From assembly GCA_964586075.1 (NCBI GenBank), contig CAZPGZ010000017.1:7240-71239 (forward strand): a stretch of DNA of 64,000 bases. Direction: 5' to 3'. Source of the stretch: JBAZLV01 sp964586075. Lineage in GTDB: Bacteria; Nitrospirota; UBA9217. This document shows positions 16,924 through 26,301 of the stretch, piece by piece; the stretch's first letter is position 1, and every line of letters begins with the position of its first letter. The notes beneath the pieces are model-generated. The model searched no databases. It saw nothing but the letters and a program-made list of their open reading frames with translations, and had not been told where the DNA came from. A program made the translations under genes and the position numbers.

Positions 16924-18357
16924 TTACGTAAGGTATTGTTTTACGTTAATTTTAGCTACATTATTATCAATAGTGCCGGAAATAGTACGCTTGTATTTTC
17001 CTCCCGCTGTTTCAAGAAGACTGACTTCAGAGCCATCCTTCTTTTCTGAACCGTCGAATTTGGTAAGAAGAAGCACCCGGGGACGCAAAAGGTCACGAGT
17101 CTGATGCCTGACCAGCCCGATTTCACCGGTGTCCAGTTTCACGAGCGTGCCAGCAGGAAACAATCCCATCATATTAACAAAGGCTTTCACCAGTGTAGGA
17201 TCGAAGGCAGTGCCCCGCTTTTTTACTATAATGCGAATTGCCTGCTCCGGCGATATCTGGACTTTATAATATACCCGTGCAGCGGTAAGTGCTTCGTAGG
17301 CGTCCGCGAGGGTAATAATATGTGAGAAGGGGTGCTGTTGCAGTCTGTCGTCAATCCAGGGGTAGCCTTTATGATTTCCATGCTGATGATGCTCAAATGC
17401 AGCAACCATGGCGAGTTTCGTCATCCCCGGCGTATGGGAGAGAATCAACGCCCCTTCGATGGGATGCCGTTTGACGATCTCCCATTCCTCATCCGTTAAC
17501 TTGTCCGGTTTATTGATAATCTCGTGAGGCACATTCACTTTGCCAATATCATGCAGTAGTCCGGCTACTCCCAGTGCCGCGATCTGCGCTTTACTGAATG
17601 AAAGAAAAGATCCGAGAGATATGGCAAGGATGGCAGTGTTTACCGAATGCGCAAACGTATATTCATCATACATTTTTATGCTGGTCAGGCCCATCAGAGC
17701 GTCCCGGTTGTTCAAAATGTCATCAACCATGGTTTGAACAGTCGTATTGATCTTCCGCATGTTGATCGCTTTGTCCAAATGGACCGTTTCCACCATCTCT
17801 TTGACTGTTTCTACGGCCTCCATAAAAATTTTTGCCGCCTGTTTTTTGCCCTCTTTGAGGGCGCCGCTGACGCCTTTATCAACAACCATTACCCGATGAA
17901 GTTCAACATGAGCGATCCCCTCTTTTTCGAGGACCTCCGTGATTCCACCCAGAGAGACGAAAAATGCAGGTTCTTTGTTCATCAGAAGGGCAAACCTGAC
18001 CAGTTCTTTCTGGGTGAGTTCCGGTTTAAAAATAATTCCGCTTACTTCGAGACCGGTAAACTGTTCCATGAGCTGGGCAAGACCTTGATCCACGGGAATG
18101 GAGAGGGTCTCAAAAAACAGCTCGCCGCCCACAAGGTAGAAGGCGACTTTATCCCGGTCCGTCATCAGTGTCGTAATTGTTCCGAGAAGCTTTTCTGCAG
18201 ATGCACGAAGGGATGGATGCTCTTCAGGATACAGAGTCGCATTTCTCATTACCGCGGACAGCTGCTGGAAGGCGGTTTTTGCTGCGCCTATCAGGTGCTG
18301 TTTGGCGATAAAGGATTCACGATTCTGGTCGGGCCTGTCAAGCTGCGGTTCTGCCAT
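16924..18357 (-). CDS. HD-GYP domain protein (putative c-di-GMP phosphodiesterase)
   Basis: A 477-residue protein. Residues about 20-160 form an alpha/beta domain that resembles the N-terminus of the adjacent HEAT protein (QLSAVMRNATLYPEEHPSL against SLIAAIRAVKLYPSNNPMY). The HD-GYP domain follows with LLHDIGK, the HPIEGALIL region, EHHQHGNHKGYPW and the later ADAYEALTA. All metal ligands and the GYP are present, so hydrolysis of c-di-GMP is expected. The ATG at 18357 follows AAGGAGACAGGGCA and overlaps the end of the HEAT gene by 20 bp, so the two are translationally linked. Confidence 0.85.
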   Translation of the reverse strand: MAEPQLDRPDQNRESFIAKQHLIGAAKTAFQQLSAVMRNATLYPEEHPSLRASAEKLLGTITTLMTDRDKVAFYLVGGELFFETLSIPVDQGLAQLMEQFTGLEVSGIIFKPELTQKELVRFALLMNKEPAFFVSLGGITEVLEKEGIAHVELHRVMVVDKGVSGALKEGKKQAAKIFMEAVETVKEMVETVHLDKAINMRKINTTVQTMVDDILNNRDALMGLTSIKMYDEYTFAHSVNTAILAISLGSFLSFSKAQIAALGVAGLLHDIGKVNVPHEIINKPDKLTDEEWEIVKRHPIEGALILSHTPGMTKLAMVAAFEHHQHGNHKGYPWIDDRLQQHPFSHIITLADAYEALTAARVYYKVQISPEQAIRIIVKKRGTAFDPTLVKAFVNMMGLFPAGTLVKLDTGEIGLVRHQTRDLLRPRVLLLTKFDGSEKKDGSEVSLLETAGGKYKRTISGTIDNNVAKINVKQYLT

Positions 18358-20416
18358 TGCCCTGTCTCCTTGAGATTTCTTCCATGGCCCGCTGCGCAGC
18401 GGTCCGGAGCTCAAGCTGAAGTTTCCGGGGTTTCCACCATCGAATGCGGGTATATCTCTTTAAAAAATCTGCTGCGTCCCGACCACCGATTTTGGCGAGC
18501 GACTTAATAGCTTCTATCGTATGATCCTGTTCCCTTTTTTTAATCGGTCGTTTTTCGAGAAAAGCGATAAGAAACCGGGATTCTTCAGCGCTGGCATGGG
18601 AGATGCCGGCAAAGCCCCGAATTGCCATTACCCGGATGTCCTCCTCCGGGTCTTCCAGGAATTTCGCGAGAAGCCCGGCCGCCTTTTTTCCGCCCAGGGA
18701 AACCAGTCCCTTGACAACTTCTTGCCGTATTCTGGCATCCGGATAATCCGCGACTTTTTGGAAATAGGTGAATGCCTGTTCCGATTTGCTTTCCCCCAGA
18801 ATGCTTACAACATTACGAACAACATACCAGCGATGGTCCGAAAGATATACGCTTAACAGCTGGAGCTGATTCTTCCCAAAATCCTTCAGAAGCCCGAGGA
18901 AAAAGACGCGCATCGACCTGTCCTGCTCTTCGGCCAGGAGTTCCAGCAGAACTCCCGTGGTTTCGGTTTCGAAAATGGTCAGGTACGCATAGGCAGAGCG
19001 GTATTGTGGAGAACCTTTTGGGTGGGTGCGCATGGCATTGATCGTTTCGGCAATGGTGGCTTTGGAAACAAATTTTTGAATGGCCTCTTCCATGCGGGGT
19101 TTAAAAGCGGTTTCTACCGGCATTTGAAACGCCCGAAAGATGAGAGAGGCAAGATCATAATCTTGTTGTTTCAGAAGATAGCTGAGAATATCCTCAAGTT
19201 GATGGACAATGCCGGAGAAGACTTCAAGATCATGCTCCTCGGTTGAAGAGCGGTGAGGGTTTCTTACCTGGGGGAGAAGGAAAATGAGGGTGCGTACCGC
19301 GGCTTCAATAATGTCCGCTTCAAGGCCCAATTCTCCCATCGTTTTAAGCTCTTCCATCTCCTGTGTGGTGTATTCTCCCAGTTCTCGCGCCATTTCACCA
19401 ATATCGGCCGGAACCGGTTCGGCAACAAGGGTTTGCGGAGAGGGGGGCGGGCCCGATGGTGTCGGTTTTTTTTCTGACGATTTTTTCAAAAGCGCGGTAA
19501 CCTGTTTCAGATTCCAGACATTGGAAAAACGGCCGGACAAAATTTCATGAAGTTCATTCGGCACGTGTTCCTCAATTTCTGCTTTTTGTTCGTTTGCCGT
19601 TTCTGCGTCGAAGTCGCCATACAGTTTTCCGCCGATAAGTCCGTCCCGCAACGGCGGTTCAAGTGAAAGGGCTGATTGCGCCAGTTTTTCGAACATGGCA
19701 TCGCTCTGGTTCGGATATTTCTCGCGGATTTCGCGGCCTGCTTCCTGATACAGTGAAAAGAGCCTGTCTTCAACGCTTTCGTGTTCCTCACGGGTCCTTC
19801 TGGCGGCTTCCGCCATGCCGGCTCCGAAGCCTTCCGGATCGCTCATTAAATCACTGAGAACCAGAGTGCGGCCCGAAGGCAATAGGTCTTGCGGAACCGG
19901 GGTCTGAGCAAGCTTTTGCGCGTTTGCTTTTGCGTCTGTAGCGGCATCTGATTTTACGGAGATGATTTCTCCGAGACCTGCTTCAGTGACCTTGATATTC
20001 AGGGCATCCGACTCCCAGAGAATCGAAGAGATTCCGTTTTTCATTCCCAATTCTTCCGGTGAAAGCGCAAGTGCTTTCAGCAGCAACAGGAGTTCTGCTT
20101 CTTGCAGTCCCTCGTTGAAGAATATTTCCCGCATTCCTTTTGCGAACAGATCCTGCGCCACGGGCTTATTGACTTGCGTATCTTTGCCTACCGGGATGGT
20201 TTCGTAGGTAAAATATGTTTTTTGAATGCCAAGATGGTACACCGGTGTGGTTTCTAGAAAACGAGACAGTGCTTCGTAGGATTTTTTTATGGACTGCGAA
20301 TACATGGGATTATTGGACGGATACAGCTTTACCGCCCTGATAGCGGCAATCAGGCTCCGCATAACATCCGGGACATCAGGAGGGATTGTTCCCTGAGGTT
20401 TTGCTTCTTCTTGCAT
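18338..20416 (-). CDS. Large HEAT-repeat protein with N-terminal domain shared with the HD-GYP neighbour
   Basis: A 692-residue protein with no signal peptide. The N-terminal 160 residues resemble the N-terminus of the HD-GYP protein downstream. A middle region is Pro-rich (KPTPSGPPPSPQTLV), and the C-terminal third carries HEAT-like repeats (DHRWYVVRNVVSILGE, YPDARIRQEVVKGLVSLGG, DPEEDIRVMAIRGFAGI). It is probably a scaffold in a c-di-GMP circuit; I know of no named family. The ATG at 20416 lies 7 nt from a strong -10 box, so it is predicted leaderless. Confidence 0.75.
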   Translation of the reverse strand: MQEEAKPQGTIPPDVPDVMRSLIAAIRAVKLYPSNNPMYSQSIKKSYEALSRFLETTPVYHLGIQKTYFTYETIPVGKDTQVNKPVAQDLFAKGMREIFFNEGLQEAELLLLLKALALSPEELGMKNGISSILWESDALNIKVTEAGLGEIISVKSDAATDAKANAQKLAQTPVPQDLLPSGRTLVLSDLMSDPEGFGAGMAEAARRTREEHESVEDRLFSLYQEAGREIREKYPNQSDAMFEKLAQSALSLEPPLRDGLIGGKLYGDFDAETANEQKAEIEEHVPNELHEILSGRFSNVWNLKQVTALLKKSSEKKPTPSGPPPSPQTLVAEPVPADIGEMARELGEYTTQEMEELKTMGELGLEADIIEAAVRTLIFLLPQVRNPHRSSTEEHDLEVFSGIVHQLEDILSYLLKQQDYDLASLIFRAFQMPVETAFKPRMEEAIQKFVSKATIAETINAMRTHPKGSPQYRSAYAYLTIFETETTGVLLELLAEEQDRSMRVFFLGLLKDFGKNQLQLLSVYLSDHRWYVVRNVVSILGESKSEQAFTYFQKVADYPDARIRQEVVKGLVSLGGKKAAGLLAKFLEDPEEDIRVMAIRGFAGISHASAEESRFLIAFLEKRPIKKREQDHTIEAIKSLAKIGGRDAADFLKRYTRIRWWKPRKLQLELRTAAQRAMEEISRRQGNGRTAA

Positions 20417-20423
20417 AGTGTTC

Positions 20424-20452
20424 AGAATATCATAAGAGTGTTTTAGTGTCAA
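20424..20452 (-). promoter_or_regulatory. Promoter of the HEAT/HD-GYP operon
   Basis: Minus-strand TTGACA (20452-20447), 17 bp, TATTCT (20429-20424). The start codon begins 7 nt after the -10 box. Confidence 0.7.
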
Positions 20453-20537
20453 AAAAAATTGGGGAAGATGCTGACTACGAAACAGCAGCCAAAACAATCA
20501 CAAAAACGCAGAACGCAGCGTGTTTCGGGACGGGGTG

Positions 20538-21734
20538 TTAATCAGGAATTGCTTTCTCGACCCGTGAAAGGAGTTCTCCCGTGTGTAACCGGGTGATCAG
20601 GAGATCTCCCGCGGCGACCTGAGACGACTCTTTAAGGATAATGCCGGTAGGATACTTTTTCGTAATGCTGAACCCGCGGGAGAGAATGCCGAGTGGATTC
20701 AAATGGCCGAGCGCTGCTGTGAACGAGAGGAGGGCTGCTCGTTTTTTCTGCATGTTGTTTCCGATTCCCGTCGCGGCCCTTTCCGTCAATTCGTCCACTC
20801 GCTGAGCGTACTGTTCCAGCTGTTGGCGGGGATTTCCGAGAAGCTGCTGGCTTTGTTTGCACAACAAGCGGGTCTGTTCAATACGCAATCGAATATTTCT
20901 GATAAGGCCGGCCTCAAGGGTGGCAAGGCGTTTGCGGAGGTGTTCTTCCGTTTCTACCACCATTTCCGCTGCGGCGGACGGAGTTGGAGCTCGGAGATCA
21001 GACACAAAATCCGCAATCGTATAGTCCGTTTCATGTCCGACAGCGGATATTATCGGGATTTTCGATGCGGAGAAGGCGCGGGCGACTTTTTCTTCATTGA
21101 AGGCCCACAGGTCTTCGAGAGAGCCACCGCCCCGGCCGATAATCATTACATCCGCCTTCTTCTCGCGGTTGAAAAAGCGGATTGCATCGACAATTGCCGG
21201 AGCTGCGTCCGCGCCTTGTACGGGCACGGGGTAGATAAGGATTTGGATTCGCGGATGCCTTCGTTTCATCACGCGCAGAATGTCCTGCAAGGCCGCACCG
21301 CTTGGCGACGTAATAATCCCGATGCGCCGGGGAAGCGCCGGGATGGATTTTTTGCGTTCCCGGTCAAACAAACCTTCTTTTTCAAGCCGGGCTTTGAGCT
21401 GTTCGAATGCCAGCTGAAGCGCTCCGATGCCTTTGGGTTCGACATATTCAAGGATGAGCTGGTATTCTCCCCGCGGTTCATAAACAGTGACTCTTCCCCG
21501 GCAGGTTACGTACATACCGTGTTGCAGGGTGAATTTTATGAACCGTTGGGCAGAGCGAAAAAGCACCGCGCGGATCTGGCTGTGTTCATCCTTGAGGGTG
21601 AAATACGCGTGGCCTGATTGGGGAAGGCTGAAATTGGAAATTTCTCCTTCAACCCAGATCTCGGGAAGGGAGTTTTCCAAAAGATTTTTAATCCGGCCGG
21701 TAAGTTGCGTGACGGTTAGAATATGGGTTTCCAT
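20538..21734 (-). CDS. xseA: Exodeoxyribonuclease VII large subunit
   Basis: A 398-residue XseA: an N-terminal OB domain (TVTQLTGRIKNLLENSLPEIWVEGEISNF reading on to the DNA-binding region), the catalytic core with GIITSPSGAALQDIL and GRGGGSLEDLWAFNEE, and SAVGHETDYTIADFVSDLRAPTPSAAAE, then a long coiled coil. It degrades single-stranded DNA to oligonucleotides together with XseB. No xseB lies next to it, which is unusual. The ATG at 21734 is preferred; a GTG four codons earlier is possible. It is last in the rarA-rny-ymdB-xseA run. Confidence 0.95.
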   Translation of the reverse strand: METHILTVTQLTGRIKNLLENSLPEIWVEGEISNFSLPQSGHAYFTLKDEHSQIRAVLFRSAQRFIKFTLQHGMYVTCRGRVTVYEPRGEYQLILEYVEPKGIGALQLAFEQLKARLEKEGLFDRERKKSIPALPRRIGIITSPSGAALQDILRVMKRRHPRIQILIYPVPVQGADAAPAIVDAIRFFNREKKADVMIIGRGGGSLEDLWAFNEEKVARAFSASKIPIISAVGHETDYTIADFVSDLRAPTPSAAAEMVVETEEHLRKRLATLEAGLIRNIRLRIEQTRLLCKQSQQLLGNPRQQLEQYAQRVDELTERAATGIGNNMQKKRAALLSFTAALGHLNPLGILSRGFSITKKYPTGIILKESSQVAAGDLLITRLHTGELLSRVEKAIPD

Positions 21735-21770
21735 GATGATGCTCACGGCACTTCATGACTCTGCAAACAG

Positions 21771-22550
21771 TTATGTTTTGATATGTATTCTTTGAATGGA
21801 AAGCGCCTTGCCGCTTTTGGCGTCAATGTCAAGAAGCACTGCACAAAGATGGACCGGCCCCTTCGGGATTTCGAAACGATGCGGGGTTTGATATAAAAAC
21901 CGCGCGATGGCCTGCTCTTTTTTCACTCCGATGATTGAGTCTGTGGGGCCTGTCATGCCTACGTCGGTAATAAAGCCGGTGCCGCCCGGAAGGATGCGTT
22001 CATCCGCGGTCTGTACATGCGTGTGAGTCCCGATCACCGCGCTTGCTTTGCCGTCCAGGTGCCAGGCAAGAGCTATTTTTTCCGAAGTCGCCTCCGCGTG
22101 AAAATCAATGATTATGACCGGCGTCTGCTTCTTGAGCTTCTCGATTTCGCGTTCGGCGACGCGGAAGGGATTGTCGAGGTTCGACATGAAAACGTTTCCC
22201 TCCAGGTTCAGCACCGCGGCGTCTCCTGCACTGCGCGTGGAGACGACCACGCTGCCGGATCCCGGATTCCCCGCGGGGTAGTTCGCAGGCCTGATAAGCC
22301 GGTCTTGTTTATTGAGATACGGCTCGATTTCTTTTTTATCCCAGATATGATTGCCGGATGTCAGGACGTCGACTCCGAGAAAGAACAGTTCGTCAGCAAT
22401 CTCTGACGTGATGCCGAAACCTCCGGCGGCGTTTTCACCGTTTGCAATCACGAGATCAGGGTGATGAGCTTCAATCAAACCGGCGAATTGCGCTTTCAGC
22501 GCCTTCCTGCCCGGTTCTCCGATAATATCACCGATGAATAAAACCTTCAC
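21771..22550 (-). CDS. ymdB: TIGR00282/YmdB family metallophosphoesterase
   Basis: A 259-residue dinuclear metal phosphoesterase with IGDIIGEPGR at the N-terminus, ANGENAAGGFGIT, TSGNHIWDKKE, DFHAEATSEK and GTHTHVQTAD. These are the family metal-binding blocks. YmdB in Bacillus hydrolyses 2',3'-cAMP and related cyclic nucleotides and is almost always next to RNase Y, as here (39 bp after rny). Full length. Confidence 0.94.
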   Translation of the reverse strand: MKVLFIGDIIGEPGRKALKAQFAGLIEAHHPDLVIANGENAAGGFGITSEIADELFFLGVDVLTSGNHIWDKKEIEPYLNKQDRLIRPANYPAGNPGSGSVVVSTRSAGDAAVLNLEGNVFMSNLDNPFRVAEREIEKLKKQTPVIIIDFHAEATSEKIALAWHLDGKASAVIGTHTHVQTADERILPGGTGFITDVGMTGPTDSIIGVKKEQAIARFLYQTPHRFEIPKGPVHLCAVLLDIDAKSGKALSIQRIHIKT

Positions 22551-22589
22551 GGAATTCCCCCTTGCGCATGTCCTGTCTCCGCAACGCGG

Positions 22590-24149
22590 TTACTTCGCAT
22601 ACTCCACATATCTGCTTTCCCGCACTACGGTTACCTTGATCTGGCCGGGGTAGGAAAGTTCCTGCTCGATTTTCTTGGCAATATCGCGGGAGAGCTGGGC
22701 CGAATGAGCATCTGAAAGGTCCTCCGGTTTTACAATAATCCTGATTTCCCGTCCCGCCTGAATGGCATAGGATTTTTCTACACCCTTAAAGGTGTTTGCC
22801 GTCTGTTCCAGCTGTTCCAGCCGCTTTAGGTAGCTCTCCAGTGTCTCGCGCCGGACGCCGGGTCTGCCTGCCGAGAGAGCATCTGCTGCGGCAACCAGCA
22901 CGGATTCAACGCTGCTCGGTTCCCCTTCGCCGTGATGCGTCATAATGGTGTTGATTACTTTTGGAGATTCACCATATTTTTTGGCGATATCAGCGCCGAT
23001 CTGAGGATGTGTTCCCTCCACCTCGTGGTCCACAGCCTTGCCCAGATCGTGGAGCAGGCCTGCGCGGCGCGCCAGCTTTTGGTCGACGCCGCATTCCGCC
23101 GCCATAATGCCGGCGAAGTAGGCGACCTCTCGTGCGTGCATGAGCACGTTCTGGCCGTAGCTTGTCCGGTATTTGAGTCTGCCGATGAGCTTGATGATTT
23201 CCGGATGCATATTGTGGATGCCGAGGTCGAAGGCCGCTTTTTCACCCTCTTCCTTCATGGCAATATCCAGGTCTTTTTTGACTTTTTCCGCGATTTCTTC
23301 TATGCGGGCAGGGTGGATCCGCCCGTCGTGAATAAGCCGCTCGATGGTCAGGCGGGCGATTTCTCTCCGGAGCGGGTCATAACAGGAAAGAATGACCGCC
23401 TCGGGTGTATCATCGATGATCAGGTCGATCCCGGTTGCGGCTTCAAGGGCCCGGATATTGCGTCCTTCCCGACCGATGATTCTTCCTTTCATTTCATCGT
23501 TCGGCAGGTTCACAACGGATACCGTTGCTTCCGCGACATAGTCGCTTGCGTAGCGTTGGATGGCAAGGCTGATAATATTTTTAGCCTTTTTATCGGCTTC
23601 TTCTTTCGCTTCATCCTCGATCCGTTTGATGGTTTTTGCCGCCTCGTATTTGGCTTCATCTTCCATGGAAAGCATAAGCTGTCGCTTTGCTTCTTCGGCG
23701 GTCATACTCGCTATTTTTTCGAGCATAAGACGCTGTTCATGCAGTCCCTTTTCGAAACGTTCTTCCGTTTCTGCTACGATTTTTTCCTTCGCTGTAAGCT
23801 CTCGTTCGCGACGGCTGGTGTCCGACTCCCTTTTTTCAATCGTATCGAACTTCTTTTCGATAATTTCTTCCCGCTGAGCAAGTCGTCGCTCCTGGTTCTG
23901 GAGCTCTTGCCGTTTATCGCGATTTTCCTTTTCAAAGTCAGCCCGCGCCTGGTAGAGTTTGTCTTTAACCTCAAGTACGGCTTCCTTGCGTTTTGTCTCG
24001 GCCTCGCGTTCCGCCGTCGAAATAATTTTTGCCGCTTCTGCCTCCGCGTCCCTGATTTTTGATGCCGCCGCCCGTCCCTTGATCATAAGGCCGAGGCCGA
24101 ATCCTACGGTAAGTCCGGCTAATGCAAGTAAAATATAACTTTCAATCAT
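22590..24149 (-). CDS. rny: Ribonuclease Y
   Basis: A 519-residue RNase Y: an N-terminal membrane anchor (SYILLALAGLTVGFGLGLMI), a long charged coiled coil of about 170 residues, a KH domain (MKGRIIGREGRNIRALE), and an HD domain with HDLGKAVDHE. It initiates mRNA decay at the membrane. The ATG at 24149 follows AGGAGGAAAAAC and matches the usual start. The rarA stop overlaps it by 8 bp. An in-frame extension to 24269 is only rarA shadow sequence. Confidence 0.97.
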   Translation of the reverse strand: MIESYILLALAGLTVGFGLGLMIKGRAAASKIRDAEAEAAKIISTAEREAETKRKEAVLEVKDKLYQARADFEKENRDKRQELQNQERRLAQREEIIEKKFDTIEKRESDTSRRERELTAKEKIVAETEERFEKGLHEQRLMLEKIASMTAEEAKRQLMLSMEDEAKYEAAKTIKRIEDEAKEEADKKAKNIISLAIQRYASDYVAEATVSVVNLPNDEMKGRIIGREGRNIRALEAATGIDLIIDDTPEAVILSCYDPLRREIARLTIERLIHDGRIHPARIEEIAEKVKKDLDIAMKEEGEKAAFDLGIHNMHPEIIKLIGRLKYRTSYGQNVLMHAREVAYFAGIMAAECGVDQKLARRAGLLHDLGKAVDHEVEGTHPQIGADIAKKYGESPKVINTIMTHHGEGEPSSVESVLVAAADALSAGRPGVRRETLESYLKRLEQLEQTANTFKGVEKSYAIQAGREIRIIVKPEDLSDAHSAQLSRDIAKKIEQELSYPGQIKVTVVRESRYVEYAK

Positions 24150-25485
24150 GTTTTTCCTCCTGGTACCTCTTCTGCAACCCGGCAAGGCGCTCCTTGATTC
24201 TCTTTTCTTCGCCTTGCTCCGTGGGTCGATAGTATTCCCGCTTCTGCGGCAGGTAGTCTTGGGCGACATAGTGGCCCGGATAATCGTGCGGGTACCGGTA
24301 GCCTTTGCCCCGGCCGAGCCGGGCCGCTCCTTTGTAATGCGAATCTTTGAGATGGTCCGGCACCGCCAACAAGGTTCCCGCTTCCAAATCCTTCATAGCT
24401 GCTTTGATGCCGAGGCAGGCGGCATTGCTTTTAGGTGCTGCAGCGATATAAACAGCAGCCTGCGCAAGCGACAGTGCTCCCTCGGGCATTCCTATGCGTT
24501 CAACCGCCTGGTATGCCGCTGTGGCGACAAGGAGTGCCCTCGGGTCCGCATTTCCTACGTCTTCGCTCGCAGCAATCACGATTCTGCGGGCAATGAACAG
24601 CGGGTCTTCGCCGGCATATATCATTTTTGCCATCCAATAAAGTGCTGCCTGCGGGTCGCTTCCGCGCATGCTTTTGATAAATGCGGAGATAGTATCATAG
24701 TGCTCGTCTTCATCGTAAACCAGCGCTTTTTTCTGGATGGATTCTTCCGCCGTTTGTAGATCAAGCAGGATATTGCCGTCCGAAGCCGGTGTTGTGGAAA
24801 GTACGCCGAGCTCGAGAGCATTCAGAGCACGTCGGGCGTCCCCGTTGGATTTTGCAACGATAAGATCGAGTGCTTCAGGCGTCAGGGTTACGGGCAGGGT
24901 GCCAAAACCCCGTTCCTTGTCTGCAAGAGCCCTGAGAAGCAAAGCTTTGATATCATCATTTTTGAGCGGTTTGAATTCGAAAATCTGAGAACGGGAAGAA
25001 AGTGCAGGGATGATGGCAAAAAATGGATTTTGCGTTGAGGCTCCCACAAGGGTAACGGTCCCCTGTTCTACATCAGGAAGAAGCGCGTCCTGCTGCACCC
25101 GCGTGAAACGATGTATTTCATCGATGAACAGTATGGTTTTCGTGCCGTTCTGCGCACGTTCGTTTTCGGCTTCCAGGGTGACTTTTCGTATATCAGCAAT
25201 GCCTGCTGTTACCGCGTTGAGGGATACAAAGCGGGCCTGGCTGCGCTCGGCAATCAGGTGCGCAAATGCGGTTTTTCCCACGCCCGGAGGCCCGAACAGA
25301 ATAATCGACACGAAACGGTCTGCTTCGATGGCCCGGCGCAGGAGCTTGCCCGGTGCGAGAATGTGCTCTTGCCCCATGAATTCGGAGAAATCGCGGGGCC
25401 GCATTCTCCACGCAAGCGGTGCATCAGCGGGGCGGGACGAGGCAAAGTCAGCCGTTAATTGTTTTTTGGGGTTCTTGAGGCCCAA
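24142..25485 (-). CDS. rarA: Replication-associated recombination protein A (AAA+ ATPase)
   Basis: A 447-residue RarA/MgsA clamp-loader-like ATPase acting at stalled forks. It carries Walker A FGPPGVGKT, Walker B FIDEIHRF, sensor LVGASTQNPFF and the C-terminal domain AAYQAVERIGMPEGALSLAQAAVYIA with GYRYPHDYPGHYVAQDYLP. The start is uncertain: TTG at 25485 is the first usable codon in this frame and no good ribosome-binding site is seen. It overlaps rny by 8 bp. Confidence 0.93.
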   Translation of the reverse strand: MGLKNPKKQLTADFASSRPADAPLAWRMRPRDFSEFMGQEHILAPGKLLRRAIEADRFVSIILFGPPGVGKTAFAHLIAERSQARFVSLNAVTAGIADIRKVTLEAENERAQNGTKTILFIDEIHRFTRVQQDALLPDVEQGTVTLVGASTQNPFFAIIPALSSRSQIFEFKPLKNDDIKALLLRALADKERGFGTLPVTLTPEALDLIVAKSNGDARRALNALELGVLSTTPASDGNILLDLQTAEESIQKKALVYDEDEHYDTISAFIKSMRGSDPQAALYWMAKMIYAGEDPLFIARRIVIAASEDVGNADPRALLVATAAYQAVERIGMPEGALSLAQAAVYIAAAPKSNAACLGIKAAMKDLEAGTLLAVPDHLKDSHYKGAARLGRGKGYRYPHDYPGHYVAQDYLPQKREYYRPTEQGEEKRIKERLAGLQKRYQEEKHD

Positions 25486-25920
25486 TGTGTTTACTTCAGG
25501 AGGATGCAGGGTGGCTTGTGATGGTCAGGAAACCGAACCAGAGCAGGACAACACCGTACGTGGGATATCAAACATCAAGTGGTTTGCAGATATTTCAGGA
25601 ACAGCACATTGACAACAGCTGCTGTCAAAATCCAACACAGGAAAACTATATTAGTACTGGCTGGTCTGTCCTCTAGGTTTTGTTGCAGTTTATATCTGCA
25701 AAATATCTCCATGGTCTCCGAGTGTTGCATTACTGGTAAAATCTTCTTGCGGTACTGTTAAACACTCACTGCTTTGAAGATTCGTATTCTTCCGGTTGCC
25801 TTCCGTGTATTACGTTTATACTGAATGCTATCACAAGCGCCGGAGCCCTTACATCCTGCCCCTTTCTTTATATGCGCTGATCAACGATTAAAAAATAATT
25901 ATGATGCCGTTTTGAAAGGT
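25486..25920. other. Intergenic region between rarA and 6S RNA
   Basis: About 435 bp with no convincing reading frame. It contains a 20 bp imperfect palindrome at 25609-25628 and presumably the rarA promoter, but no clear match to consensus boxes. Confidence 0.5.
25609..25628. promoter_or_regulatory. Operator-like palindrome upstream of rarA
   Basis: TTGACA and TGTCAA flank a central CAGCTG with one unpaired base on each side, making a nearly perfect 20 bp dyad about 125 bp upstream of rarA. It could be a repressor site; the regulator is unknown. Confidence 0.35.
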
Positions 25921-25923
25921 TAT

Positions 25924-26116
25924 TGAAATCCCCCGCATTTGCCGTGCAGACATTCTTGATTCCTGGTATAAACCAGGTGGGTGCCATGTCGAAAAGTTTA
26001 GGCTTCCCAGTCTTGCCTGGGCATGCACACCCTTTCCGTATGATGGCTCCCGTTATTTTTTATTCACGAGGAACAAGATCTATCTATCACGCGCAAAGCA
26101 GGGGGAAATATATCTT
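25924..26116 (-). ncRNA. ssrS: 6S RNA
   Basis: About 190 nt of the 6S type, which mimics an open promoter and sequesters RNA polymerase holoenzyme. The ends form the closing stem: CCCCC (26105-26101) with GGGGG (25934-25930), then UUUGC (26097-26093) with GCAAA (25942-25938), then CGUG (26091-26088) with CACG (25946-25943). The central and 3' parts contain GCAUGCCC, GAAGCCUAAAC and CACCUGGUUUAUACCAGG, comparable to E. coli 6S. It lies just downstream of zapA, as ssrS does in proteobacteria, and has its own promoter. Ends are approximate. Confidence 0.87.
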
Positions 26117-26122
26117 TTACGT

Positions 26123-26153
26123 ATTATATACCAGAATCACACAGAAATGGCAA
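26123..26153 (-). promoter_or_regulatory. Promoter of 6S RNA
   Basis: Minus-strand TTGCCA (26153-26148) with TATATA 17 bp or TATAAT 19 bp downstream (26130-26123). Predicted start near 26116. Confidence 0.65.
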
Positions 26154-26301
26154 GGGGAAAAAAGGAATACATTCCTAGGCTAGATGTAAAAAACGTTTAA
26201 TTTCAATTAATTATCGCATATTGTACGTGGGCAATCCAAAAAGGGTAGCTTCTTAAGAAAATATGTTTTCGGGAAAAAATTCAGTGAAAGGCAAAGATTT
26301 T

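Noticed and set aside
20703..21617. Plus-strand open frame opposite xseA
   Set aside because: xseA is unambiguous on the minus strand; no motif is seen here.
22932..24062. Long plus-strand open frame (376 codons) opposite rny
   Set aside because: Antisense shadow of the RNase Y gene, with biased composition (Phe-rich) and no family resemblance.
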